From assembly GCF_024218795.1 (NCBI RefSeq), contig NZ_CP100400.1, positions 1,612,001-1,676,000 of the forward strand: DNA of 64,000 nt. Reading direction: 5' to 3'. The notes beneath the pieces were generated by a model. It was not told the DNA's origin and did not search any database. It was given only the letters and a program-made list of their open reading frames with translations. Every line of letters begins with the position of its first letter. The first letter of the stretch is position 1. The position numbers and the translations under genes are program-made. Below are positions 1 through 9,600 of this stretch, one piece after another. The stretch is from Halorussus aquaticus (GTDB lineage: Archaea; Halobacteriota; Halobacteria; Halobacteriales; Haladaptataceae).

Positions 1-210
1 TACTTCGACGGCCGGACGCTCGCGACGGTCCCCGACTCCGACGCCGCCCGGTCGGCCCGCCGCGCGGGCGAACCGCTGCTCGCCCACGCCCCTGACAGCG
101 ACGCCGCGCGCGCCTACCGAGGGGCCGCGGCGACGCTCGACGTGCGACCCGGTGCATCGGACGACGTGGCCGACCGCTTCCGGAGCGCCGTGGTCCCCGA
201 CTCGCTATGA
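1..210 (+). CDS. MinD/ParA-like P-loop ATPase, C-terminal end (partial)
   Basis: The window opens inside a reading frame that runs in frame 1 to a TGA at 208-210, so only about 69 C-terminal residues are visible. The segment contains VPDSDAARSARRAGEP followed by LLAHAPDSDAARAYRG. This resembles the C-terminal region of haloarchaeal MinD/ParA-family ATPases, where a conserved proline, an acidic patch and an AHAPDS-type stretch precede the end. The Walker motifs lie outside the window, so the call rests on this tail only. The stop overlaps the next gene's start by an ATGA junction, which suggests translational coupling. Confidence 0.55.
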   Translation, partial: YFDGRTLATVPDSDAARSARRAGEPLLAHAPDSDAARAYRGAAATLDVRPGASDDVADRFRSAVVPDSL

Positions 211-830
211 CGCGTCCCGACTCGGACGACCGGAGTCCGCCGGACCGAGACGCGCCGATTCTCCCCGAGCGGTCGCTCGCAGACGGGACCCTGCTCCGCT
301 CGCGCGTCGAGTCAGACCTGTCGGTCCCGTTCGCCGCCGCCCTCGACCGCGAACTGACCGGCTACGCCGTCCTCGAACCGCAGGACGCGCTGTTGCTCGA
401 CGCCGACGGCGCGGGCGTGGTCGCTTTCGAGTCGGGCGTCCCCCGGTCCGCGTATCACACCGGTACCGACCGCGGCGGGTCGGCGGCGCTGGCCGACCTC
501 GCGGCACCGGGGCCCTACGACGTGACGCTCCGGTCGCTCCCGACCGACGACCTCGCGGTAGACGCCCCGCCCGACCTGCGGGTCCCGCCCGGACTAGTCG
601 CCGACCGCCTCGCTGGCGACCCGGACCTCGCCGAGCGCACGCGCGAGACGGCCCCGGCGGAGTGGCGGGACGGCGGCGACGAGCGACCGGACGACGACGC
701 CGACGAGTCGCTGGACGCAGTCGAGGCGTTCTTGGACGACGAGGAGAAGATAGCCGCGATTCGGGACCGCGCCCGCGAGGAGGCCCGCGAGCGTGCTGAG
801 GAGTGGGGTCTCGACGGAGAACTGCAATAA
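207..830 (+). CDS. Hypothetical acidic haloarchaeal protein downstream of a MinD-like gene
   Basis: A 207-residue soluble protein that starts with ATG inside an ATGA overlap with the preceding MinD-like gene, so the two are probably co-translated. There is no signal peptide or membrane segment. The N-terminal two thirds (about residues 20-150) look like a compact alpha/beta domain. An Asp/Glu-rich linker follows, and then a charged C-terminal helix (about residues 165-207) ending EEWGLDGELQ. I do not recognise a catalytic motif. The tight coupling suggests a partner or regulator of the MinD-like ATPase, but that is inference only. Confidence 0.8.
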   Translation: MTRPDSDDRSPPDRDAPILPERSLADGTLLRSRVESDLSVPFAAALDRELTGYAVLEPQDALLLDADGAGVVAFESGVPRSAYHTGTDRGGSAALADLAAPGPYDVTLRSLPTDDLAVDAPPDLRVPPGLVADRLAGDPDLAERTRETAPAEWRDGGDERPDDDADESLDAVEAFLDDEEKIAAIRDRAREEARERAEEWGLDGELQ

Positions 831-864
831 TCCCTTTCCCCGTCGAACCCGTAGTCCCACTGTT

Positions 865-1047
865 ATGACTGGACAGGTATCCCGAATGCGGGGGCGGACG
901 ACGAACAGTCAGATGGGGACGGTCGGGTACGTCGTCGCGGCGGGGGTCGCTATCGTCCTCCTGCCGGTTCTCCCGTTGGTCCTCCTGTTGTGGCTCCTCG
1001 CGGAGTCCGGTGAGAGGGACGAGCGCGAAACGCCACACGCGAGTTGA
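865..1047 (+). CDS. Small haloarchaeal membrane protein
   Basis: A 60-residue protein. The reading frame is open from 793, but the ATG at 865 is preferred because the upstream part overlaps the previous gene and is not protein-like. Residues 18-45 (GTVGYVVAAGVAIVLLPVL and onward) form one long or two short hydrophobic segments. A charged tail, GERDERETPHAS, follows. Small proteins of this design are common and uncharacterised in haloarchaea. No function can be given, and a membrane location is the only supported statement. Confidence 0.6.
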   Translation: MTGQVSRMRGRTTNSQMGTVGYVVAAGVAIVLLPVLPLVLLLWLLAESGERDERETPHAS

Positions 1048-1130
1048 CGCCCGCGACCGGTCCCGTTCCGCGGCGGTGACTGTCCGGGACGCCGAGAGCG
1101 GCCTCGCGCCCGGCGAAACGTCACGAAGGG

Positions 1131-1141
1131 CATGATTTATG
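1131..1141 (+). promoter_or_regulatory. TATA-like promoter element for the 1165 surface-protein gene
   Basis: The AT-rich stretch catgatttatg is centred about 28 nt before the GTG at 1165, the spacing expected for an archaeal TATA box driving a leaderless transcript. It supports the GTG at 1165 as the start. Confidence 0.45.
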
Positions 1142-1164
1142 TCTCGTATCTTTGAACCTCCACT

Positions 1165-4100
1165 GTGAACCGCGCTCGGACTCGGATACTCGCCGCCGTC
1201 CTCGTGTTCGGTCTCGGATGTACCGCGACCGGTCTCGCTACTGTCGGCGTTCCGGCAGGCGTCGTCTCGGCGAGCGGAACGGACGACGTGACGTACGTCG
1301 AACACGACGTGACGGCTGACACGACGTGGTCCGCCGAGGACGGCCCGTACCGAGTCGCGGCGGACGTGACCGTCGAGGAGGGGGCGACGCTCCGCATCGA
1401 ACCCGGAACGACCGTCCAACTCGCGGAGGCCATCACGATTCGGGTCGAAGGGAATCTCAGTGCCGACGGCACGCGGGCCGAACCCATCGCGTTCACGACC
1501 GCGCCCGAGGCCCCCGACCGCGTCCGCTGGGCGTCGATTCGGTACGAGGGGCGGTCGAACTCGCACCTCTCGCTCTCGCACGCGACCGTCGAGATGGCCG
1601 AGAACGGACTCACCGTGAGCAGCGCGGCGGGCCGCGTCTCGGTCGCCGACGTCACCGTCCGGAACGTGAGTCGGAACGGGATTCTGGTCGAGGACACCTC
1701 GCGCACGCCGAGACTGTCGGTCGAACGCTCGACGTTCACCGATATCGGTCGGCGCGGCGTCGCCGTCACGCCCGGGATGGGAACGGTCAGCGACGCCGCC
1801 GTCGTCTCGAACTGGAGCGCGACCGGCAGGCGAGCGACCCACCGGGCGACGTTCACGGTCGGTGCGGACACGACCGTGGACGCTCTCCGGGTCGCGTACC
1901 GCGGCCACGGCGGGGTCCGCGAGGTCGAGAAGGATTCGTTCTCGACGTTCGGTCTCGACCTCAACGGCAACGGAACCGTGGAGCGGTCGCTGAAACCGCT
2001 GCTAGTCGGCCTCGGCAACGGGACGGGCAACGCCTACGAGATACGGCTGAACCGCTCGGTCACGATTCCGGCCGACGCCACGGTGGTCGCTGTCTACGAC
2101 GACGCGGTCAACCCGCGAACGTACGGGACCTACCCCGTCGAAGTCAGCCTTCTGCGGAACGGCGTCGAGCAGACGGCGGAGACGACGCTGCCCCTCGACC
2201 TCAGTTCCGCCGGCGACCGGCACCGGCGCGCCGACCGCGGGAACGCCGAGACGAGTCGCGCGAGTCGGTTCTCGATAACCGATTCGACCTTCGACTCGAT
2301 CGGCGAACAGGCCGTGTTCGTGGCCGCCGACGCGGCCCGCGACTTCCGGGTGGCGAACAACTCCGTCGCGAACGTCGGCGGGTCGGCCGTCAGCCTCCGC
2401 GGGCGACGAGTCGAGTCGGTCACCGTCGGCGGGAATCGCATCGCTTCGGTCGGCCGCGCCGCGGACGGCGTTCGCGTCGCCGCACAGCGCGCCGCCGACG
2501 CGAAACTCCGCGGAAATCGAATCACGGGTGCCGACGCGGGCATCGCCCTGTTCGCGCGCCATCAGAACGTCGATGGGATTCGGGTGGCGAACAACTCCGT
2601 CACCAGAAGCGAGACCGGGGTTCGCGTCCGGCACGTGGCGGCCTACTACGTCCAGCACGTCTCGCTCACGCTGGCCGACAACGAACTCTCGCGGAACGAC
2701 GGCCGCGGTATCTCGGTCGTGGCCCCGTCCACGCGACTGACGGGAGTCGCGGTTCGCGGGAACGACGTCACCCGAAACGGCGACGGCGGCGTCCGCCTCG
2801 AAGCGAGACGCCTCGTCCGCACGACGGTCGCGAACAACACCGTCTCGGACAACGGCGGAACGGGATTCGAAATGGTCGGACGGCAGGTCCGTCGCGGTCG
2901 AGTCGCGGGCAATCGCTTCGCGGAGAACCGCGGCCACGGCTTCTCGGTCCGGACGAGTGTCGTGGTCCACAACCTCTCGGTCGCGGCGAACCGCGTCTTC
3001 GACAACGCGGGCGTCGGCCTGAACGTTGACAACGAGTTGACCAACGCCGGGCGAATCGACCTGACTCGCAACGTCGTGACCGCGAACGCGTACGGCGTTC
3101 GCATCGCCGGTTCGCTGGGCGCGCGAGTCCACCACAACACGATAACCCACAACACGTACGGCGTCGGCGCGCCGGTCGAACTCACCGGCTACCGACCGGG
3201 GACGGGCATCGTCGTGGAGGGCGGCGACGCGGGCGCGATTTTCAGGACCGGAGACGTGGACGAGAAACTCGCGGCGCTGCTCGACGACCCGCAGATCGAG
3301 CGCGAACTCCGCGGGAGAGTCGGCGATAGTTACACGGTCGTCCTCCGACCGCGCGCTGCGGGCGACGTCTGGGAGAGCGACGACGCGGCGCTCACGGTCC
3401 GGTCGCTCTCCGAGGACATCCCCACCGGCATCACGCTCCCGAAGGACGCCGACCGCCGTTCGCGAGTCGTCGTCCGGAACAACGACGTGTACGGCCACCC
3501 CCGCGGCATGACGGTGAACGTCAGCACGCTCGTGGACGTGAACACGACCACGCGACTGCTCGTCAACACGACCCGGACTGTCGTCGCCGAGCGCAACTAC
3601 TGGGGTGCGCCCGACGGTCCCACTCACTCCTCGATTCACCCGAAGGGCACCGGTGACCGCGTCGTCACCCGACGCGGTTGGGTGGACTTCCTCCCGGTCG
3701 CCGACTCGGCGCTCCGTTCGCCCCGGTACCGCCCGGTGGCGAACGTCAGCGTCTCGCCGAACCCCGCGAGGGTCGGCGAGCGCGTCCGCGTCTCCGCCGT
3801 GGAGTCCAGCGACCGCGACGGTCGCGTCGCGTCCTACCGGTTCTCGGTCGCGCGAGAGAACGGCACGTCGCCGAACGTCACCGTCTCGTCGTCGAACGTC
3901 ACCGTCTCGTCGTCGCCGAACCTTACCCTCTCGTTCGAGACCCCGGGCAACTACACGGTCTCGGTGAACGTGACGGACGACGCGGGCGTGGAGAACGCCG
4001 ACTCCGCGACCGCGACTGCGACGGTCGTGGTCCGACCGCGCGAGATGGCCGCGGCGTCGAACGCCACCCGCGGCACGTCCGACGCGCCGAGCGGCGCCGG

Positions 4101-4443
4101 AGGAGCGAACGGGACCGCGACGCCGAACGCCACCGGGGACCCAGACGGGGGTCTCCTCCCCTCGGCGACCGTCTTCTCGACGTTCGGTGGACTGCTCGGT
4201 CTCGCGCTCTACGGCGTCGCGCTGGTCCTCGGCGCGTACGGGACGGTCCTCACGCTCCGGAGCGCGGGCGTGCCCGTCAGCGGGGCGACCATCAACGGCT
4301 TCGCGGCGGCGGGCGTCGCCGTCTGGGTCGGGTTCGGGCTACTGGGCACCGACGGCCTGCTCGCGGTCGGCGTGGCCGGTGGCGTCCTCTGGGTCGCGCT
4401 CGTCGTCCTCCTGTGGGCGGTCACGCGACAGTTGTACGACTGA
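1165..4443 (+). CDS. NosD-like right-handed beta-helix surface protein with PKD-like domain and C-terminal membrane segments
   Basis: A 1092-residue protein with a GTG start supported by an upstream TATA-like box. Residues 1-38 form a Sec-type signal or anchor. Residues about 45-860 carry many short parallel beta-helix (pectin-lyase/NosD-like) coils, visible as repeated NNSV, NRI and GNRF turns and ending at the typical RNYWGAPDGPTHSS motif. A PKD-like beta-sandwich follows (about 860-960, SVSPNPARVGERVRVSAVES). After a Gly/Ala/Asn-rich linker, three hydrophobic segments close the protein (about 1000-1092). It probably displays the helix outside the cell. Unlike two neighbouring secreted proteins, it has no PGF-CTERM tail. 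It converges on the giant minus-strand surface gene. Confidence 0.85.
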   Translation: MNRARTRILAAVLVFGLGCTATGLATVGVPAGVVSASGTDDVTYVEHDVTADTTWSAEDGPYRVAADVTVEEGATLRIEPGTTVQLAEAITIRVEGNLSADGTRAEPIAFTTAPEAPDRVRWASIRYEGRSNSHLSLSHATVEMAENGLTVSSAAGRVSVADVTVRNVSRNGILVEDTSRTPRLSVERSTFTDIGRRGVAVTPGMGTVSDAAVVSNWSATGRRATHRATFTVGADTTVDALRVAYRGHGGVREVEKDSFSTFGLDLNGNGTVERSLKPLLVGLGNGTGNAYEIRLNRSVTIPADATVVAVYDDAVNPRTYGTYPVEVSLLRNGVEQTAETTLPLDLSSAGDRHRRADRGNAETSRASRFSITDSTFDSIGEQAVFVAADAARDFRVANNSVANVGGSAVSLRGRRVESVTVGGNRIASVGRAADGVRVAAQRAADAKLRGNRITGADAGIALFARHQNVDGIRVANNSVTRSETGVRVRHVAAYYVQHVSLTLADNELSRNDGRGISVVAPSTRLTGVAVRGNDVTRNGDGGVRLEARRLVRTTVANNTVSDNGGTGFEMVGRQVRRGRVAGNRFAENRGHGFSVRTSVVVHNLSVAANRVFDNAGVGLNVDNELTNAGRIDLTRNVVTANAYGVRIAGSLGARVHHNTITHNTYGVGAPVELTGYRPGTGIVVEGGDAGAIFRTGDVDEKLAALLDDPQIERELRGRVGDSYTVVLRPRAAGDVWESDDAALTVRSLSEDIPTGITLPKDADRRSRVVVRNNDVYGHPRGMTVNVSTLVDVNTTTRLLVNTTRTVVAERNYWGAPDGPTHSSIHPKGTGDRVVTRRGWVDFLPVADSALRSPRYRPVANVSVSPNPARVGERVRVSAVESSDRDGRVASYRFSVARENGTSPNVTVSSSNVTVSSSPNLTLSFETPGNYTVSVNVTDDAGVENADSATATATVVVRPREMAAASNATRGTSDAPSGAGGANGTATPNATGDPDGGLLPSATVFSTFGGLLGLALYGVALVLGAYGTVLTLRSAGVPVSGATINGFAAAGVAVWVGFGLLGTDGLLAVGVAGGVLWVALVVLLWAVTRQLYD

Positions 4444-4528
4444 GCGACCGCTGGTACGGTCTCTTCCTCCGAGAAACTCCGCGAACCCGCGTTTCGATTC
4501 TCGAACCGATACGCGAGAAGCGAGGCGG

Positions 4529-6652
4529 TTACTGCTCGTCCCTCTCGTCGCTCGACTCCTCGTTGTCGGCGTGGAGCGCCTGCACGTCGAGGATGTCGAT
4601 GCGCTCGTCGTCCCGGTTGAAGTCGAACGCGAACCGGTTGTCTCGAACCGAACCGTTCCGGTAGGACTCGAAGAACGTCCGCACGTCGTTCCGGGTGAGC
4701 GTCCCGTCGCCGTCCACGTCGCGGAAGCGCCCGTCGCGGTCGAGGTCTCGCGGGGCCTGCGAACCGAGGACGACGTCGGGGCGCTCCGGACGGACGAGGA
4801 CGGTCCGGGTGACTATCGAAGTGATGCCGTCGTCGTCCACCACCACGAGTTCGACGGTGTGGTTCCCCGGACTGCGGCCGGTCCAGTTGAGCGAACCGGT
4901 GTCTACGGCGGAGGTGTTCGCGACCCGCCACTGCGTGTGGACCGCCCGACCGTCGGCGTCGGTCACGTTGGTAATCGTGAATTGGACCGACTCGTTGACG
5001 GTCGGAGCGGACCGACTCGCGCTGATATCGCCGCTCGGCGGGACGAGCGTCGTGTTCAGTTCGACTTCGTCCACGACGACGTTGTCCGAGAGCGCGGTCT
5101 CTCCGGGCGCGGTGACCAGAGTCTCGACGCGGGAACCGGACGAGACGCCGGGCAGGCCGACGGTCGCCTCCGTGAACGCCGTCGTCTGCGAGGAGTCGCT
5201 GCCCGCGACGGTGACGTTCCGCGAGGCCACGAGGCTCCCGGTGGACGCGTTCCGAACCTCGATTTCCGCGGTCGCGTTCGCCAGTCCCTCGTTGGAGACG
5301 AGCATCGACGCGCGGACGACGCCGTCCGTCCGGTAGTACCCGACCTGCCCCTCCCCGAGAGCGAGGTCGGGTCGGAACAGGTATCGCGACGCGGTGTCGT
5401 CGGAGGCGTCGCCGTCCGTCTCGTTCGGGGTGACCTCGAACCGGGTCGTGTACGCGGGGTCGGCCTCGGCGGCCGGAAGCGAGACGTTGACCGTCCGGGT
5501 GGCGTTCGGTTCCAGCACCGACACCGTCCCGTATCGCTGGACGTTCGGTCCGTTGCCCAACCGATACGCCACGTCGGTCGCCCGGACGCCCGACGGGTTA
5601 GTCACGGTGGCGGAGACGGTTATCGTGTCGTTCGCCCGTTCGGCCGTCATCCCCGTGACGTTCAGGTCGGGGTCCAGCGCGAGCGCCCGGTCGTCGTTGT
5701 TCCGCTCGTCGAGTTCGGGAACCGCGCTCCCGGCGTCGGCGACGACCGACAGCGTTCCGGTGCTATCGACCGTCACGGTCGCCGTGCCCGAGACGCTCTC
5801 GCCCGACGGTATCGACCCTATCGAGACCGACTTCAGGGGTCCGTCGCCCGACCGCACGAGCAGGTCGGACGCCTCGGCCGGAGCGTCGCCGGTGTTGCGC
5901 ACCGCGTACCGAACGTCGACCTGCGTGCCGACGCTGACGTTCTCGGCGGTGACCGACGCGTTCACCGTCAGGTCGGGGTGGAACCGGTGCTTGAACGCGT
6001 AGACGTCGGGTTGCTGGTCGGAGGTCAGGTCCTGCCCGGCGAACACCGACACGAAGCCGTCGCCGCTCGGGGCCGCGTCTCCCTGCCAGAACGTGAGGTT
6101 CCGGTGGGACCCGTCGGCGTACTTGCGCGCCGGGAGCCACTGCCCGCCGATTCGCGGCTTGTAGTACGCGGCCGCCACGTCGCTCGCGGCGGGGTACGCC
6201 CGGAAGTCCACGAGCAGGTCGCCGTCCCGTTCGGTGAGTTCGACCGTCTGCGGGGTCGATACGTTCGATTTCAGTCCGACCGACCGCACGGTGGTGCCGT
6301 TGGCGATTCGCAGGTGCGTGTCGTTCGCCCCGGTATCGACGATGCCGACGTGGGTCGCGCTCACGTCCATGCCGCCGAACTGACCGACGGAAACCGCGCG
6401 TTCGGACTGCTGGGGGAGTCCGTCCCGAGCGCTCACGGTTCGGACAGTCACCGACCCCTTGACGGAACTCTCGTTCATCGACAGGTAGCCGACGCGGAAC
6501 CCGTCGGCGGTCGCGGACACGTCGGGCGCGCGCGCCGTCTCGACGGTCTGGACCGGCCCCAGCGTGCCGTCGTACCGCGCGAACACACGGGCGACTGGTC
6601 GCGCCACGTCGTCAGGTTCTCGTCGGCGTCCTCGGTCCACGCGACGACCCAC
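4529..6652 (-). CDS. C-terminal fragment of the giant surface protein: beta-propeller end, CARDB domains, PKD-like and dockerin-like tail
   Basis: This 707-codon frame continues the gene at 6475-11043 in a different frame. Real coding begins near 6600, where ARVFARYDGTLGPVQTV picks up the propeller-like sequence of the upstream frame; its first 20 or so residues are out-of-frame noise. After the propeller come two or three CARDB-type beta-sandwiches (for example VDVRYAVRNTGDAPAEASDL), a PKD/Ig-like domain (NESVQFTITNVTDADGR), and a C-terminal pair of calcium-binding loops (DLDRDGRF, DVDGDGTLTRNDV and later FDFNRDDERIDILDVQ) resembling a dockerin or paired EF-hand. Without recoding this part has no signal peptide and would not be made. 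Confidence 0.7.
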   Translation of the reverse strand: MGRRVDRGRRREPDDVARPVARVFARYDGTLGPVQTVETARAPDVSATADGFRVGYLSMNESSVKGSVTVRTVSARDGLPQQSERAVSVGQFGGMDVSATHVGIVDTGANDTHLRIANGTTVRSVGLKSNVSTPQTVELTERDGDLLVDFRAYPAASDVAAAYYKPRIGGQWLPARKYADGSHRNLTFWQGDAAPSGDGFVSVFAGQDLTSDQQPDVYAFKHRFHPDLTVNASVTAENVSVGTQVDVRYAVRNTGDAPAEASDLLVRSGDGPLKSVSIGSIPSGESVSGTATVTVDSTGTLSVVADAGSAVPELDERNNDDRALALDPDLNVTGMTAERANDTITVSATVTNPSGVRATDVAYRLGNGPNVQRYGTVSVLEPNATRTVNVSLPAAEADPAYTTRFEVTPNETDGDASDDTASRYLFRPDLALGEGQVGYYRTDGVVRASMLVSNEGLANATAEIEVRNASTGSLVASRNVTVAGSDSSQTTAFTEATVGLPGVSSGSRVETLVTAPGETALSDNVVVDEVELNTTLVPPSGDISASRSAPTVNESVQFTITNVTDADGRAVHTQWRVANTSAVDTGSLNWTGRSPGNHTVELVVVDDDGITSIVTRTVLVRPERPDVVLGSQAPRDLDRDGRFRDVDGDGTLTRNDVRTFFESYRNGSVRDNRFAFDFNRDDERIDILDVQALHADNEESSDERDEQ

Positions 6653-9600
6653 TCGTCACCGCGCTGGGCGACCGCGGGCGCGAAGTCGAAGTCGGCGTCG
6701 TCGGTCACGAACTGCGGCGCGTCCCACCCGGACCCGTCGGACGTCGCGATTCGGATTTCGCCGTACGCGTACACGTCGGACGGCCCGCTGACGTTCTCGA
6801 ACGTCCGGTCGAAGGTGGTGAACGCGGCGAGCGACCCGTTTCCGGCCGACCCGGCGAGCGCCGGGTCGTAGTCGCTCCACGAGTCGTCAGTGACCGGCGA
6901 CGGCGACGTAATCCCACTGTCGTCCATCCGCGACACTCGGATGTCGCGACCGTTGAGCGCGGACTTCTCGGCCGACTGGTGGCTCCACGCGACGGTGTGG
7001 GCGTCTCCGATTCGAGTGACCGCGGGCGACTCGTCGGCGACGGTGTTGTTGGTGACGACGCCGGTCTCGGCGATTCTCGTGGGCGTCCCTCCCGCCGAGT
7101 TGAAACTGCTCCCGACGAACCCCATCCGGTGAGTCAGGGTCTGTCGACTCCCGTCGCCCGTGCCGACCGTCGGTTTCGGGGGCCGGTCGCCGGTTCGCTC
7201 CCGGACGTTCCACGACGTCTCGCCGGAACTCCCCGTCTCCGTGGCGTCGGCCGAACCGCCGTCCGAGGCCGTTCCCTCGGCGGTCAAGGCCGCCTCCTCC
7301 TGTAGCAGTTCGAAGTCGTAGGTGAACTTCTCCTTCTTCCCGGACGGGTAGTAGGCCTCCTGCGTGAACATGTAGGCCTGCGCGCGGGCGTACAACTGCC
7401 CGGCCACCGTGCCGTCTATCGGACTCAGTCCGGGTAGCGGGGCTTTCGTCACTATCTCCTCTTCGAGACCGAGGACGAGCGCGAACTCGTTCCACTTCTT
7501 CCCGAGTTCCTGTTTCGCCCCGAGTTTGGGCGAGACCTCGCCCTTCTCGAACTCGAAGGAGACGTTGTCGCCCGACCCCGCGGTGTCCGTCTCGTCGAAG
7601 GTCGTCGTCACCTTCAGTTCCGCACTGAAGATGGGGTAGAGGCTCACCGCTCCCGGCGGAACCGGGCCTATCGGCGGACTCGGGACGCCCGTCGGCGGCG
7701 GGGGATACTCCGCCGTCGCGGTCGCCTTGAGTTCGAGTTCGCCCTTCGTGAGGTTGCCCTCTTCGAGGTCGACGAACGCCTTGCCGGTGGCGTTCCCGGT
7801 GACGTTGACGACCTCGAGGTCGTACGACGCTCCTCCGCTGACCGACGCCTCCGTCTCGGTCGTCGTCAGGTCCACTTTGATGGTGACTGTCACCGCGGCG
7901 CTGGTCTTCTGGTTCTCGCCTGCGCCCGGCATCTTCACCTCGTCCTTGAACGGGAACTTGTTCGGTATCTTGTTCGAGAGGCTGGCTGGCTTCGAGGACG
8001 ACAGTATCAGGTAGCCGTGGGTCGGGCGCGTCACCGAGACGGTCATCGCCTCGAACCACCCCGGCGTCGAGACGTGGCCGACGCGAAGCGCCCGACTCGC
8101 GGTCGTGCCGTTGGTGTGGACTGCGGTGGCGACCAGCGTCTCGTCGGACGTGACGTTGCTGGTGTTCACGGGGAAGGTGTACCCGTCGCTCCCGTCGGAA
8201 TCGACGTACGTCGAGTTGTTCAGTCTGAACCGGACTTCGGCGGTGTTCGACGGTTGGCTGACCGCGGCGCGATAGCTCAGGTCCAGCGGCAGGCCCTCGA
8301 TGACGACGACGTCTTTCCGGGGGTGACCCGACAGGTGGGGCGTGACCGAGACGACGTCGAACTCCTCGGGTTCCTCGCCGACCTTTATCTGCCGGGTGAC
8401 GGAGTAGCCTCGACCGTCGTCGGTCACGACCGAGTGGGTGACGGTGTAGACGCCGGGCGAGTCGTAGGCGTGGGCGACTTGGAGTCCTCTGGCGGTCGCC
8501 CCGTCGCCGAAGTGCCACTCGGCCTTCGCGATTTCGACGCCGGTCGTCGTGACGCCGGCGCTCCTCAGCCGTAGGCTCCGGTTCGCGACAGGGGTTCGCA
8601 TCCCGACGTTGAACTCCAACTCGCTGGGCGACGTGTAGGATATCTCGTCGCCGCGGACCTCCGGAACGCCCGAGAGGGGACTCGAGCAGTCGGCCGCCGA
8701 GTCGCACTGGCCGGAGACCGGCCCGCCGATTTGCCCCCAGTAGTTCCGGGTCGCATCGACCGTCTGGGACCGATAGACGTAGATTCCCGAGTTGCGGTTG
8801 TTCGCGACCATACTGTCGTGAATCTCCACCGGGGCGTTCGCGTAGCGCACCCGAAGCGCCTCGCTGTTGTTCACGAGGTGGGAGTTGCCGATGGCCACCG
8901 CTCGGTCGGTGCTGGAGGCGCGAACGCCCACGTCGAACTCCCTGACGACGAATCCGGAGATGGACGCGCCCCCGCCGTTCGAGAGGTATATGCCGTCGGC
9001 TCCGTCGCTGAGCGTCGAACCGTTGAGGTGCGCCCCTCGCGGCGCGGTCAGGTTGATGTCCTTCTGAATCCTGACGCGTTCCCGGTAGACGCCGGGCCGG
9101 ACCTCGACGGTATCGCCCGCCTTCGCGGCACGAACCGCGTCCTGAATCGTGGCGTACGGTGCCGACCCGTCGTTCGCCACGACGAGGACGTGAGGCCGGA
9201 CTAACGGAACGTCGACCGACCCGTCGGGACTCGACAGGAAGTAGCCGCAGTCCACGTCACCGCGGCACTGTGCTCGGAGCGGGCCGTCGGACTGGCCCCA
9301 GTAGTTCTCGGTGGCGTCGCCGACCTGCGAGGAGACGCCGCGGACGCCGGTGTGGGAGTTGTTGTAAATCTCGCTGTACTGGAGGTCCCAGCGGTTGTAC
9401 GTGTCCTCGACGTAGAGACCGTCCCGATTCTGTCGGAGGACGACGTTCTCGACGAGGAATCGAGTGTTCACGTTGTCGGCACGAATGCCGTCGTCCCACT
9501 GTTCGATAGTGAATCCGGAGAGGGTGACGTTGGCGTCGTTGTAGAGTCTGACCCCGTCGGCGCCCGAACTCCGGTTCGCTCCGTCGAGCGTCGCGCCGTC

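Noticed and set aside
205..1908. Long antisense ORF of 567 codons on the minus strand
   Set aside because: It is Arg-rich, without acidic bias, and lies opposite three convincing genes. Such mirror ORFs are expected at this GC content.
6575..6605. Programmed ribosomal frameshift in the giant surface gene
   Set aside because: There is no slippery heptamer with a following stem. A one-base indel in a short G run is simpler.
4187..6871. 894-codon plus-strand ORF
   Set aside because: It is Arg/Val/Gly-rich antisense of the giant surface gene, with no domain-like pattern.
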